From Parapristionchus giblindavisi (lineage: Eukaryota > Nematoda > Chromadorea > Rhabditida > Diplogasteridae), in contig CALSFV010000141.1 of the NCBI GenBank assembly GCA_943737045.1, forward strand, positions 1 through 64,000: 64,000 bases of DNA, written 5' to 3'. This document shows positions 1 through 11,519 of the stretch, piece after piece. A program made the translations under genes and the position numbers. The first letter of the stretch is position 1, and every line of letters starts with the position of its first letter. Below the pieces are notes generated by a model. The model was not told the origin of the DNA, ran no database searches, and saw nothing but the letters and a program-made list of their open reading frames with translations.

Positions 1-431
1 ACTAATCTAGACTATATTATATAGAGAAATTCAATTTATTTAATTCAAAATTCTCATATTAATGTAAACAATTAGAGTGCGAATAATGTTTTTTTTACTT
101 TTCGAAATGTCCGGATTTCAAAAATAAATTTTCCAGTAAAGTAAAGCGTGCCAGTACCACAAATAATATAACAGAATTTTCATTGATGCGATTTATTGTT
201 GGACATTCAGAAAATTCAGAATTTTAAATTTCTATGCGAGGAATATCCCTGATTAGGACTCAATGATGTTATCTTGGAGTTACAGTAATCCCATTTGATA
301 TGATGGAGCAAATAATGAATTGAATGAATAAATGAACGAGAAGAGGAGGTTAGACTAGACAATTGAAAATGATATCGAGTGATCTTAAAACACGTTATCA
401 CCATCAATTTGCATGAGAAGGTGATAGTAGA

Positions 432-437
432 GGGAGA

Positions 438-484
<47 letters not shown>

Positions 485-512
485 AGGGAGAGAGTGAGGG
501 AGAGGGAGAGAA
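432..512. repeat. (GA)n microsatellite
   Basis: A purine-rich tract of GAGAGA with interspersed GGGAGA units runs for about 80 bases. It is simple sequence with no coding signal. Confidence 0.9.
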
Positions 513-1555
513 AATGAAGTCTCTCTCATTCTATTCATTACAATGAGACAATCGCACTACACATTACAACAGTTGTCTAGTCTCAAATATAAATTTAAAT
601 GAATTCAAGAGAATTTTTTAGTAAATATTGATTATTTTATGAAAGTTCCTCGTTTTAAACAGAGTAGTGCTTAAGAATAATAAAAAGAACCCAATCATGC
701 CAAATTCATCATTACATTTGCATTACGTGCTTACACCCTCCGTCGCCTCGGATGACCACGGCAAATGTAATGATGCAAAAACATGAACCTGAAAAATGTT
801 TTTGTACAAATATTTAAGATGTTTTAGTTAAGTTTCGTAACAAAAGTTGTTCTAGTTACAGTAAACTATTTCACTTGAGGGAGATACTTAGCGATTTGAC
901 CGTTATAATCAAGAATGAATTGTCACTTCCGATGAAGGCAAAGGCGCGCTTTTCAAAATGATTTTTGAATTTGGATATCTCGAAAATAAGATTGTCTTAT
1001 TCTAGATTTCAGTGGAGAGTCATGATAAAAAATAATAGACTACGGTCTCTTTAACGATCTTCTTTACTTCCTAATTTATTCATGAAAACTTCCACAATTA
1101 TCCATCTTTAATGGAACTTCTATATGTAATGTAATGTAGTGTTCAATAAAGTATTTGGAAGAGACGTGTAAAGTATGACAAATTGAAGATATTTCTACTC
1201 CCGATGGATATCTTCTTAATCTTCCTACAATATCATAAACAAAGAATCATTACAAACCAATATCGTCTAAACAATCACTGCATATTAAAATTCTCACTCT
1301 TCAAAATAAAATATAATTTATTGTTTGTGATGGAATGGACTATAATATTCAACATGTAGAAAATATGAAATGATATGGGGAAAGAAGAATAAATTGAGAG
1401 GATTACTGTAAGAGATAGATGTAATGATAGAAAAGAGAAGAATAGTGTCAATAGAAGGAATTGAACATTTTGCATCTATCAATTTCTCTTTTACTCTCCA
1501 TATATTTCCATATTCTTGTAGCGCTAGAGCGATTATCAAAACCGGAATCGTTGAC

Positions 1556-1572
1556 GAGAGAGGGAGGGGAGA

Positions 1573-1614
<42 letters not shown>

Positions 1615-1677
1615 GGGAGAGAGAGAGGGAGAGAGAGAGAGAGGGAGAGAGAGGGAGAGAGAGGGGGGAGAGAGAAA
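1556..1677. repeat. (GA)n microsatellite
   Basis: A second and longer GA/GGGAGA tract of about 120 bases. All six-frame open frames over it are low-complexity repeats. Confidence 0.9.
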
Positions 1678-2067
1678 ATGTGGCAAGTTCACTCATCAAT
1701 CTATCTTCAAATCACACCCCAACATTCTCTTTCTGCCTTATAAGCAATGCACGAAATATTATAGAAACTAATGTGAACTATAGAAGGAAGATAGGATATG
1801 GGATACAATACCTATTATATTTATTCTAATTTAATTCATCTTTCAACGGTTTAAGAAAAAAATTACGTAAAATGGAAAGATCAAAGATTAAAGATCAAAG
1901 ACTAATGATCAATTTACCGAATGAAAGAAAATGATTGACATATGGTAAAAGCTACGTAATACGTACAGTTTGTAATGAGCACAAAATGGTAATTATACTA
2001 TAAACTAATGAATAACATGAAATGAATGATCTACAAAGAATCAATAATCAATCAATAATTATATTAT

Positions 2068-4679
2068 TCACAGATCATTGGAGGATTGAATTCCATTGAG
2101 TTGAAGAGTTAAACGATCATCTATCTCTTTTCGAAGCTTCTGACGATAATTCGAGAACCAAATACGAACAACCTTAAATATTGATTATTGATATCGATTG
2201 ATTCAGTATTGATTGATATGTCTTGAAAGGATGAAATTGTAGAAACTGTATGATTCAGAATTGTGATAATGTTTGATCTATTGAATCGAAAGGAAACATT
2301 TGAATGAATAAAGTATAGAAGAGTAAACTAACATCAGGAGGTAATCCAAGTCTATTTGAGATGTCAATCATTGTTACTTGATTAGGACGACAACATTTAT
2401 TGAATTCTTCACGTAACTCAAATAATATTGATTCAATTATTGATACTACTGATTAATCAATCGACAATATTGATTAATAAATCAAAAATATTGATTGATA
2501 ATATTAATTGAACTATACAATATTGATTTATGTATCAAATAATGTACCTGTTTGGATTGGTTCTCATCGAAAAAGGTTCTTTTCCTTCTATTTTTGCCAA
2601 CGATCTCTTCATCTTCAGGAGAAGGGGAGGCATTCTTAAGAGAAAATGATTGATTGACTTATTTCAATAATAATAACTTTTCTTTTTTTAACGATGCACG
2701 TTTATGAAAATGAAGAGAGAGATATATTAATTGATCGATATCTATACCGTATATAGTCCGTATAAAATGTATTTGTACAATTGCATTGCTACTGGCTGCT
2801 AAACAGAGAAAGAACTATCGATCTCCCCACTTTTTGCTCCTTTCCTTCCTCGCTCTCTCTGATCTACTTACTACACTTGTGCTCTGTCTAAACATAGAAG
2901 CACATTGTGGCTGTGGCTGGATACTCTCATACTAAATAAACAAGTGTATTTTATACGGTCAATACCTTAGAGTCTTGTTCATTATTATCGATTGATTGTT
3001 TACCATTGATTAGATTATATTCAGCCTCGATAATCCATTCCTGATAAGAGAAGAGTTACAATAAGATAATCTTATTATTTAAATATTCAAATTAGCGCTC
3101 TCACATCAGATAAATTACTCTAGTTACCTTCCCCAAGTCCTTTCTATTAATATTATTATTTCTCCTATCGCTTCTATATTTGCTGTCACACCTGTCACAG
3201 GTGTATCAAATAAATAAATAAACATCGAATATTCTCTCTCTCCTATGTGACATACAAAACAAATTTCCGTTTTTCTTTCGGAGATTTCATTGTTCTAATG
3301 ACTCATACAGTACAGCACATTCTCCCAGTTAAAATGCGGTACGCGAGGTGACCCCGGGTGACTTCTCATATCCCATTGAATTATTACTCTGTGAATATTG
3401 AATATCAGGTGTCGAAGTTATTTTTGTTGTATTACTCTGTGTCTGAACTATTTTATCACATAAAGTTTGGAATTTAAAAAAATAAATAGCTTGATAAAAT
3501 AAATACTACTGCAAATTACAGTATAACTCGATTAGGGCTGCTACGCAGTGTGGCGAATCGTGACAAACTTTTTCCCCTTATTTTTTCGTGTTTTTTAAAC
3601 GTTTTTCTTTGTTCATTTCATTTATTCCGACCTTAATTTTGTATTATGCGCATGCCTGTTTGCGGTTGATAGTGGAGAGGGCATGCTGCGCACTTCTGGT
3701 TGAGTTTTTTTAACGAAAACACGTTTGCCCTGATGAAAAGGCTTATCTTTCTGATTGCTTGCTGTGCTCATACACAGACACAGAGTAACACAACAAAAAT
3801 AACTTCGACACCTGATATTCAATATTCACAGAGTAATAATTCAATGGGATATGAGGAGTCACCCGGGGTCACAACGCGTACCGCATTTTAACTGGGGGAA
3901 TGTGCTGTACTGTATGTGAACATCTAGTATGGATTGTTTAATATGGGATAATAAGAAGACGAATTGGACAGACAATGAAGGATACAAACCTTGAGAATTG
4001 GATAAAGTTTGCACATATTCTTGTATGATAGATTAAGTGCTTCGAATCGTGATATAGTAGTCTGAGAGAAGTCTGTCCCATATCTCTTACCCAAAGCTTG
4101 ACCAACGTCTCCTTGAGTAAATCCTACAATGATCGTTATAAGTACATCTTGCGCAACAGTGCGACCTTTCGAAGACGTCAATCCTCCACAAAAAATTATA
4201 TGAAGATAATAAAAAGTGAGAGAGATATGGGGAAAATACTAACCCAACTTGATTCGTTGCCTTTTGAATATATGAGAGAATGTCTCGAAACAGTCCAGAT
4301 CATCTCTTTCTGCTTTGGAAATCATTTCAATAGCGGCTTTCAATGGTTCCTTAATTGAATATATTTATGAAATAAACCAATCAATCAATAAACATACACA
4401 ATCATTATCAAAGACTTTTCTCTTGAGAGTAAGAGTTCGAGTCGCTTGAGCAGGAGTCAGTGTAGAATTCAGGTAAATATTCGATGATAAACCTTCAGCC
4501 TATAATTAATCAATAATATTAAACTTACAAATTTGCAATATCCCATAAGTAATCTTGTATTTAAGTAATACTGTGCTAAAAATTCAAGATAAAACCTGTG
4601 TATTGATGAATGAAGGATCCATTTCGATTCCTTTGTATGGGGAGATGTTAAATTCTTTTAATAAACTCGATTCCACCAT
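2068..4679 (-). CDS. ceh-18: POU-homeodomain transcription factor (class II, CEH-18-like)
   Basis: Eight minus-strand exons join in frame: 4596-4679, 4398-4499, 4244-4349, 3990-4123, 2966-3040, 2548-2634, 2333-2416, 2068-2172. The third and fourth encode a full POU-specific domain, including [19 protein letters not shown] and [19 protein letters not shown]. The TQGDVG and [11 protein letters not shown] variants are those of class II (Oct1/2) rather than class III POU proteins, and CEH-18 is the class II member in C. elegans, so the symbol is an inference. A linker follows, then NRRKRT and a homeodomain ending in [12 protein letters not shown]. Expected role is sequence-specific DNA binding in the nucleus. 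The start was chosen because ATG follows directly on an acceptor (TTCAG|G), consistent with trans-splicing. The recognition helix is unusual: POU-typical WFCNRRQ is WFSNYRQ here. The gene shares a 450-base divergent promoter region with eIF2A, and a 613-base MITE sits in its fourth intron. Confidence 0.88.
3304..3916. mobile_element. MITE with 142-base terminal inverted repeats
   Basis: Left arm 3304-3445 and right arm 3775-3916 are near-perfect inverted copies (about five mismatches), beginning CATACAGTACAGCACATTC. The roughly 330-base centre has no coding capacity. It lies within the long POU-gene intron (3041-3989). I could not find a convincing target-site duplication, so no superfamily is assigned. 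Confidence 0.85.
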
Positions 4680-5133
4680 CCTGAATCAAATGAATTATAA
4701 AACAAACCGATAAAGAAGCAATTTAACGAGAGACATTAAGGCGATTGATTGCAAATCAAAAAATAGTGAAATAATTTCTAAAAGTGCGCAGATATTGGGT
4801 GGGTGTTAGAGGGGAATCTTGTTAAAAAGCGCATATAGGTCACCTGATTCGATAAACACTCAATTTAGTGTAAATTAAAATAACTAATAGCATAGACCAC
4901 ACACGATGAAAAATAAACTAAACCTACCGCTGGAGGGTACGGTATCTTGATTTTGAACTCCCGGCTGTGGTGCTAGGTACAGTAATTTCTCTCTTATTAG
5001 ATTTGCCGGATCTCGAACTTTCCGGTTCTCTGTAATATGAATTTCCTAATTATTATTTTTTGCTTTACTTCGTTTTTGGCTTGTTTCAGGTTTCAATTTT
5101 GTTTTATTGTCGTTGGTATTTACAGGGAACATC
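4680..5133. promoter_or_regulatory. Shared upstream region of divergent POU and eIF2A genes
   Basis: These 454 bases separate the start codons of two head-to-head genes, so both promoters must lie here unless further 5' exons exist. The eIF2A ATG at 5134 is preceded by a TTTACAG|GGAACATC acceptor at 5125, the expected position for spliced-leader addition. No TATA box stands out. Confidence 0.5.
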
Positions 5134-8100
5134 ATGGGAGAGAACATCATCTATGCCTGTGAGTTACTTCTTCACTTTACATTGTTTTAACATTCACATC
5201 ATTTCATCAGCATCTTGAAACATGCCCTAATTTTATGTGTTTCTCATTCCAGATCGTGGAAGCACGGGTTTTGGTGTTCGAAGGGGTATTAAACCTAGCG
5301 AAGCCGTCTTCGAAGACAAGGAGTGAGTATAATCTTTTCATCTTCTTAAACTTTACTTGAATTGTCTTATTTGGATTTTCTTTCATGTTAATTTGACTTT
5401 TTTGCAGAAATCCTAAAGTGAATCCTTGCCGCGTTTTCGAGTGGAGTAACACCGGGCGATACTTTGCTTATTGTGACACAGTCAAGTAAGAGATCATTAC
5501 TTTCTGTGTCCGTGAAATGAAATCCTTTGTTGATTGTAATTTGTAACTCGACATCAATGATGGAATGATTAAGGACATGTGTGATAGAATCGACAACAGG
5601 TCGAGTTGTGCTCTCAGCTGATTTAAGAAGAACAACGGAGATGATGTTCTCTCCGAAAGATTCTCTCTTTCTCACATGGGAACCGTATACTGCCTACGTT
5701 AGCAAAGTACGTCGTTGTGCCTTTCCTTACTTTGCTTATGTATGATTGATACTCATAGAAACTTATACGCCTTTTACTATATTCAAAAGATTTATTTAAA
5801 TTTACGATGGTTTAAAAAAATGCCAATCGTTTAGTAACACATTTAATGGAAGTGATAAAACATATTAGAGATCTAATTTATTGTGATTTTACTGTTTTAT
5901 GGATATTTATTGATTGTTCAGGGTGGAGAGAAGAAAACAGCCGAACCGAATCTTCGTATATGGAATCTAAATAGTGGAGAACATGTATCTACTCTCACTG
6001 CACAGAAACAGGTAAAGATAGGTATTGATTGATTCATGAGATATCAATATATAATGTATGTATATAATGTATCAATATATAATGATATAATGTATTCAGT
6101 CATCATGGAAACCTCAATTCTCGGATGATGAAACAGTTGCATTGAGATTGATTGGATCCGAGCTTCTAGTTCATAGAAATAATCTATTCGGTTAGTTATA
6201 CAATTTACATTTTCGGGTTCAGCACTGTTAAGATAACTTTGCACTGCATTTTTTGACAATGTTATATAATAAGTTATTGACTTACAGAAAAATACGATAA
6301 GAAGTTAACGATTTCTCGTATGGAAGGATTCGCTCTTTCTCCTGGACAAAATCTTCATGTTGCTGTATATAGTGGAGCTCATGGAGTTGGTTTGCAATGA
6401 AACTATTGAAACAATCACCCCTTTTGTCGAGAAAAGTTGAAACATTGAGACCATGGCTGTTATTATTCACTTTGTATTTCATGTTTCTTATATCTTATGA
6501 GATGACTATGTAGTGAATTGAAATATTCGATATAAACTATTTTTTATTTATTTATTTATTATTATTTAAGGGTCAACCAGCCAACGTTCAAGTTCGTCGT
6601 TTGGATGATAACTTCTCTATTGTATGCAATAAGACCTTCTTCAAGTCTGATTCAGCCAAATTCAATTGGAATGCTAAGGGTACGGTTTAAACTAATTATT
6701 TTGTCACAATTGTATATTGGTTGGCTTTTTTACCTTTAAAGACTCTTAAGATCAAGTAGCGTAGGCTTATCTAAACTGATTTTTAAAAATTACATGGTTT
6801 AAAAATCGGGTTATTTTGATTGTATAATGAGAATACCATTATGATATCCTTATTTAATAGTGTTCTCTTCTAGGTACTGGTCTTCTTATTCTAACAGCAG
6901 TTGATGTTGATACTGCCAATAAGTCATACTATGGAGAACAAAGTATTCATCTCGTCAATGTTATCACTGGTACTGTACTATATATTGATTGATTGATTGA
7001 TCTATTCATTCTAAATCATTATGAATTAACAGGTGATGCATGTCAAGTTCCTCTGGGTAAGAATGGACCAGTCTATCAAGCTAAATGGAATCCAAATGGA
7101 CGTGAATTCGCTGTCTGCTATGGATTCATGCCTGCTAGAGTATCTTTTACCTTTTACTATTCTAAACGTATATTCAATCGATAGTTGATTATCGATTAGT
7201 CAACCTCCATGTACAACTGTGATCTCTATAGGTGACTCTGTATAATCTTCGTGCTGAGGCTGTCTACAATATGGAGGATGGACCTCGTAATGAGATACAC
7301 TACAATGCATTCGGTTGGTTTTGCTGCCTTCAATCGAATCTTGCATCACTGAAGTTCTCTTTACATCTGGATGAAACATGTTTCTTGCAGGTTCGGTTCT
7401 TCTCGTCTGTGGATTCGGTAATCTTGCCACCGGAAAGATGGAGTTCTGGGATACGGAAAAGATGAAACTGCTCGTCGATGTGAGTTATTCAATGATCTAA
7501 TCCATACGTGGGCTGGCATTGCCGCTGGAAATGAAAATCGGGGATCGGACGCTAAAATTGGGGGGTCGGAAGCAAAAAATGGAGCATTTATACGTCATTT
7601 TGAGTGATTTTTTTTGGAAAATCGGGGGTGTATTGCCGCTAGCGGCAGTGGTGCCCACGTATGATCTAATCGATGATTAATTATTTATATTCTTCAATAT
7701 AAAGTAAGCTTATTGATTAATAGTATGATACATGTGTAATGGTGTTATTGTTCAGTAACCTCTATGTATACATATTTGATTGCAGATCTCCGTACCGAAT
7801 ACAACATATCTTGAATGGGCTCCAGATGGACAACACTTCATCACAGCTACAACATGTCCTCGTCTTCGTATTGATAATTGTTATCGTCTATGGCATTATA
7901 CTGGTAGACTTCTAGCTGAGATTCCATATGCTTCACCTCAAGAAGAACTATGGCAGGTTATTGATTGAGAGAATAGTAGTCAGAATAGTTTATTGATTGA
8001 GTCATTGTAGGTTGCATTCCGTAAACTTCCCGGAGTCTACAATCCATTCCCTGTAAAGGAGTTGACCAAGGAACAGAAGGTATTCGATTATTGATTTATT

Positions 8101-8647
8101 GGTTTCTATTTATTCAGTTCATGTTTCACTATTATCTAGTCTATGAATAAATATTATGAGATCAAATCGATATAGGAAGGAGCTGGTCTCCTCGTGAAGA
8201 GTCGTGGTCCTGATGGTTCACCTGCTGTACCAGCTGGAGCTGTTGCCAAGGCTGGAGCTTATGTACCTCCTCATCTTAGAAAAGAAGGTACATACAATTT
8301 GTGTTAGATATCGATAATGTACGAGAGATGTATTAAAATAATCGATAATGGAGTGTAACTGTTATTGAGTGATTATGTATTGACAGGTAGCAATAAGGGT
8401 TCACTCGGAACGGCATCTAAGCCTTCCATGAGTGAGAATGAGAGGAAGATTAAGAATCTGGAGAAGAAGGTTTGATATTCATGATTATTATATCGATTAT
8501 ATATCATTTAATCGTCTTGAGGTGGCTGATATTGAAGCTCTGAAGAAGAAACAAGAATCAGGAGAACCACTTGAATTGAATCAATTAGATAAGATTAAGA
8601 AGGAAGCTGAACTATTGGCACAGATTCAAGCACTTAGAGTTAATTGA
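5134..8647 (+). CDS. eif-2A: Eukaryotic translation initiation factor 2A (eIF2A)
   Basis: Seventeen exons: 5134-5158, 5253-5322, 5408-5485, 5574-5706, 5922-6011, 6100-6190, 6288-6385, 6571-6679, 6874-6969, 7033-7139, 7232-7313, 7391-7479, 7786-7956, 8011-8079, 8176-8287, 8387-8469, 8522-8647. The joined frame gives a WD-repeat beta-propeller followed by a charged helical tail, the eIF2A layout. Diagnostic stretches are KSYYGEQSIHLVNV, WNPNGREFAVCYGFMPA, LEWAPDGQHFITATTCPRL, YRLWHYTGRLL and the linker AGAYVPPHLRK. The C-terminal LNQLDKIKKEAELLAQIQAL resembles the family's basic helix. eIF2A is a monomeric cytosolic factor able to bring initiator tRNA to the 40S subunit, mainly in non-canonical initiation. 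Intron 12 contains a 161-base hAT-type MITE. The length, near 550 residues, is normal for the family. Confidence 0.95.
7503..7663. mobile_element. hAT-type MITE with perfect 8-base target duplication
   Basis: Termini CATACGTGGGC and GCCCACGTATG are perfect 11-base inverted repeats, flanked on both sides by ATCTAATC (7495-7502 and 7664-7671). An 8-base duplication with CA..TG ends is characteristic of hAT elements. At 161 bases it is non-autonomous. It sits in an intron of eIF2A. A related element lies at 29027-29217. Confidence 0.93.
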
Positions 8648-9628
8648 TTATATCCATCTATTTCATATTATTAACCATTTATCATTTCATTTAAATCATT
8701 CATCTCATTCATGAATATTTCGAATATGGTTTCGTCTGTTCTTTCTTATGATTAGAGAGAAAAGATATTGGAAATATTTATGATTTATTTTGTTGTCCTC
8801 GTTTCTTCATTTAAAGAATTCGATATGCTTAAATTCTTAATCGACTTAATTGTCTCCTCGTTTTGTTTAGTTGTTGAATATTGATAATTGTAATAGTTTC
8901 ATTGTCCCCCGGTTATCACTTCCATTCATCCCCCATCCTATTCAATCAATTGATCATTCATATACTATACCTGTTGTATTGATTCACAATTGAATCAATG
9001 TTTACTCTCCCAATAAATGTTGTTTAGACAATTACGAGTCTAGCGAAACATTCTGAAGTACAAGAATGATTCATACAGTATAGTATAGTTTATTGCAAGG
9101 ATACTTGTGAATTGTGCAGACAAAAAATCGATATTCTGTGAAAATACTGTACAGCATTTAGCAGATAATGTGTGAGTCTGGGATTTTGACATCGAACCTT
9201 TGTAATGAGTCTGAATACTATTTAATAATAATAATAATAATAATATCACTTCAGTGTGATACCTTCAATATAATATCATTTCACTGAACTAAATCAAAAA
9301 GAGAGTATTCATCCATTCCAATGACTAAACTGTAGTAGATGTTTCATTGCAGTATATTCATGAATGTCTTCTCCGATAGTTTACATCTAAACAATCATTT
9401 TACGTATGACCCTATCGAACATCTCTATCATTCTCTCTAATTCTCTTCTCTTCCTCTTATCTATCTCTTCTATTTGTCAATCTACTATCTTTTTGTCATT
9501 CCAGCTTGAATCATATCATCCATAAAGGAGTCGCATAACCCATGACAACTTTGTCTCCACAAAACCGGGAAGCGCCGAAAAGTTAGTTTTCGCGTTCTTT
9601 CTACCATAAGCTATCGTAGTTGATGCAG
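8648..9628. other. Intergenic region between eIF2A and DNase II
   Basis: About 980 AT-rich bases between two same-strand genes. An AATAAA near 9012 is a plausible poly(A) signal for eIF2A. A short (TAA)n run lies near 9226-9245. No exon is supported on either strand. Confidence 0.6.
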
Positions 9629-11476
9629 ATGGTATATCTCTTGGTCGCGGCTCTAATTGCCGGATCTCTATCGATTACGGATGCGGCGATCTCATGCAAG
9701 AATCTACAGGGAAAAGATGTCGATTGGTCGGTTTATGATATTGATTAATAGCGAAAAGAAGTGATATACCGTAATCATTGAAGGTTCATGGTCTACAAGC
9801 TTCCATCTGCAACCAAAGATTCATCTTCTGGACGCAATTTTGCTTATCTTGATAAGGTAATCGATAGGAGCAGGATTACGGTAGCTTGATTAATCGATTG
9901 GTTATTCAGGCGAATCCCAATTGGACCATTTCATCGGAACCTATTGAATCAACGAAGAGTGCGGTAGGAGCAACGATTGGACAAATATACGGTGGAAATG
10001 ATAAGGTATACTGTAGTTTGTTGAATGATACGGTAGATTATTGATTGACCTTCAGAAGATCTTTTATGCCATGTATAATGATGATGCTCCCAACACCGAC
10101 AAGACTGAGGGATACCGTGGACATATCAAGGTTTGATCTTTGATCTCTGACTTGATTACCGTAGTCTGATCTTTAATCTAAGACTAAATACCGTAATATG
10201 ATCTTTGATCTCTTTCAGGGAGTTCTCGCTTTCGATTCCACTACTGGTTTCTGGATTCAGCACTCGATGCCCAACTTCCCTCCTCCTCCAACTGGTTTGA
10301 TCTTTGATCTTTGATCTCATTATCCATAATTCTTTCGTTCAGAGGACTACGATTACCCTGAATCAGCAACAAAGTATGGTCAAACAATGATATGTATGAC
10401 AATGAAGACTGCAGATCTTGGAGATATCAGTTAGTTAATCTTTCTACTCATAATAAGAACTATGTAACTTTAAAAAAACTTATTTATTTCAATCTAATCA
10501 ATCAATAAATGTAATTCGAATGTGATTCAGTTGAACAACTTCGTTACATGATGATCAGCGCTTATTCATTCAATATTCCTTCGGAATTCGAAACCAAGTT
10601 AGACTATCTTGTTTGTGGATTTACTTGATCTATTAATTGATAGATTCGACCAAGCCAAATCCGTCATTGTTGGTAGAACTTCACTAAACACAAGAAAGGA
10701 GAAGGTAATCTATCAATTATCGATTGATTTATTGATCTACCCAATCGATTGAAGGAATATACATCTAAGAAAGAGCTCAAAACAGCCGGTGGACAGGCAT
10801 TCACGTCATTCGCCAAACATCGTCTATTCAATGCTGGTGAAGATTGATCTTTGATCTTTCATTATCTTGTCTCAAATGGAGTGATTTTTGATCTTCCACT
10901 CTTTTAGTCTGATCTTCGTACTTTGAACTAATTACCTATATTGGATTTAATGCCTGATCTTTGATCTTTGAGATCTTTGGAAGGATTTCATAGCTAAAGA
11001 AGAGAAGGTAGCGATGTCAGTAGAGACTTGGTTGAATGGAGCAGCCAAGAATATGGATTCAACTTGTTCAACAGATGTTACTGTATGTTCAACTTAAAAT
11101 CGATAATTGATCTTTTGTAATATAGGTTCTCGATATCTCTTCAATTGATCTGAATGGTAATACATTCAAATCAACAAAAGATCATTCTAAATGGGGAGCC
11201 TCTAATACTTCCTCTAAACCATTGATTTGTGTAGGAGATATCAACAGACAGGTACATTACACACTATACCATAAGAGTACAGTAACCCACACATCTATCC
11301 TTATGCACATCAGTAGAATGACTTGTTTCAGGAATCACAAGCGGCCCGTGGCGGTGGAGCACTCTGCATTGAAGACGCCAAGGTACGTTCATATCGGTGC
11401 TAAACACCGCAAGTTTCGTTCTTTATAGGTGTGGAAGTCGTGGAACGGAATAATCGATACGACGAAGCCATGTTAA
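9629..11476 (+). CDS. Secreted/lysosomal deoxyribonuclease II
   Basis: Thirteen exons: 9629-9726, 9784-9855, 9910-10005, 10056-10130, 10219-10294, 10343-10429, 10531-10597, 10644-10704, 10755-10836, 10973-11082, 11126-11251, 11332-11382, 11429-11476. The N-terminus (MVYLLVAALIAGSLSITDA) is a signal peptide, followed by the DNase II opening ISCKNLQGKDVDW and FMVYKLP. Further family blocks are YRGHIKGVLAFD, FWIQHSMPNFP, FDQAKSVIVG, FTSFAKH, the catalytic HxK site in KDHSKW, and ICVGDINRQ..ARGGGALCIED. DNase II hydrolyses DNA at acid pH without metal ions, leaving 3'-phosphates; the nematode paralogs NUC-1, CRN-6 and CRN-7 degrade DNA of dead cells and food. I cannot say which paralog this is. 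The acceptors of exons 8 and 10 were chosen to keep the conserved frame. A degraded copy of exon 11 lies downstream at 11701-11791. Confidence 0.94.
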
Positions 11477-11519
11477 ACAATCACATTTATCTCAAGCGAA
11501 TAAATTATTATGAGTATCA

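Larger units (their letters stand above)
1..2067. other. Gene-free stretch downstream of the POU gene
   Basis: I see no convincing coding exon here. It holds two GA microsatellites (about 432-512 and 1556-1677), a perfect 15-base inverted repeat (707-721 with 761-775), and AT-rich sequence. A run of GATCAAAG-type repeats near 1876-1912 lies just beyond the 3' end of the minus-strand POU gene. Long open frames across the GA tracts are low-complexity Ser/Leu or Arg/Glu translations, not genes. Confidence 0.6.

Noticed and set aside
1318..1829. Several 80-120 residue open frames on both strands
   Set aside because: They are translations of a GA microsatellite (Ser/Leu or Arg/Glu repeats), with no splice or domain support.
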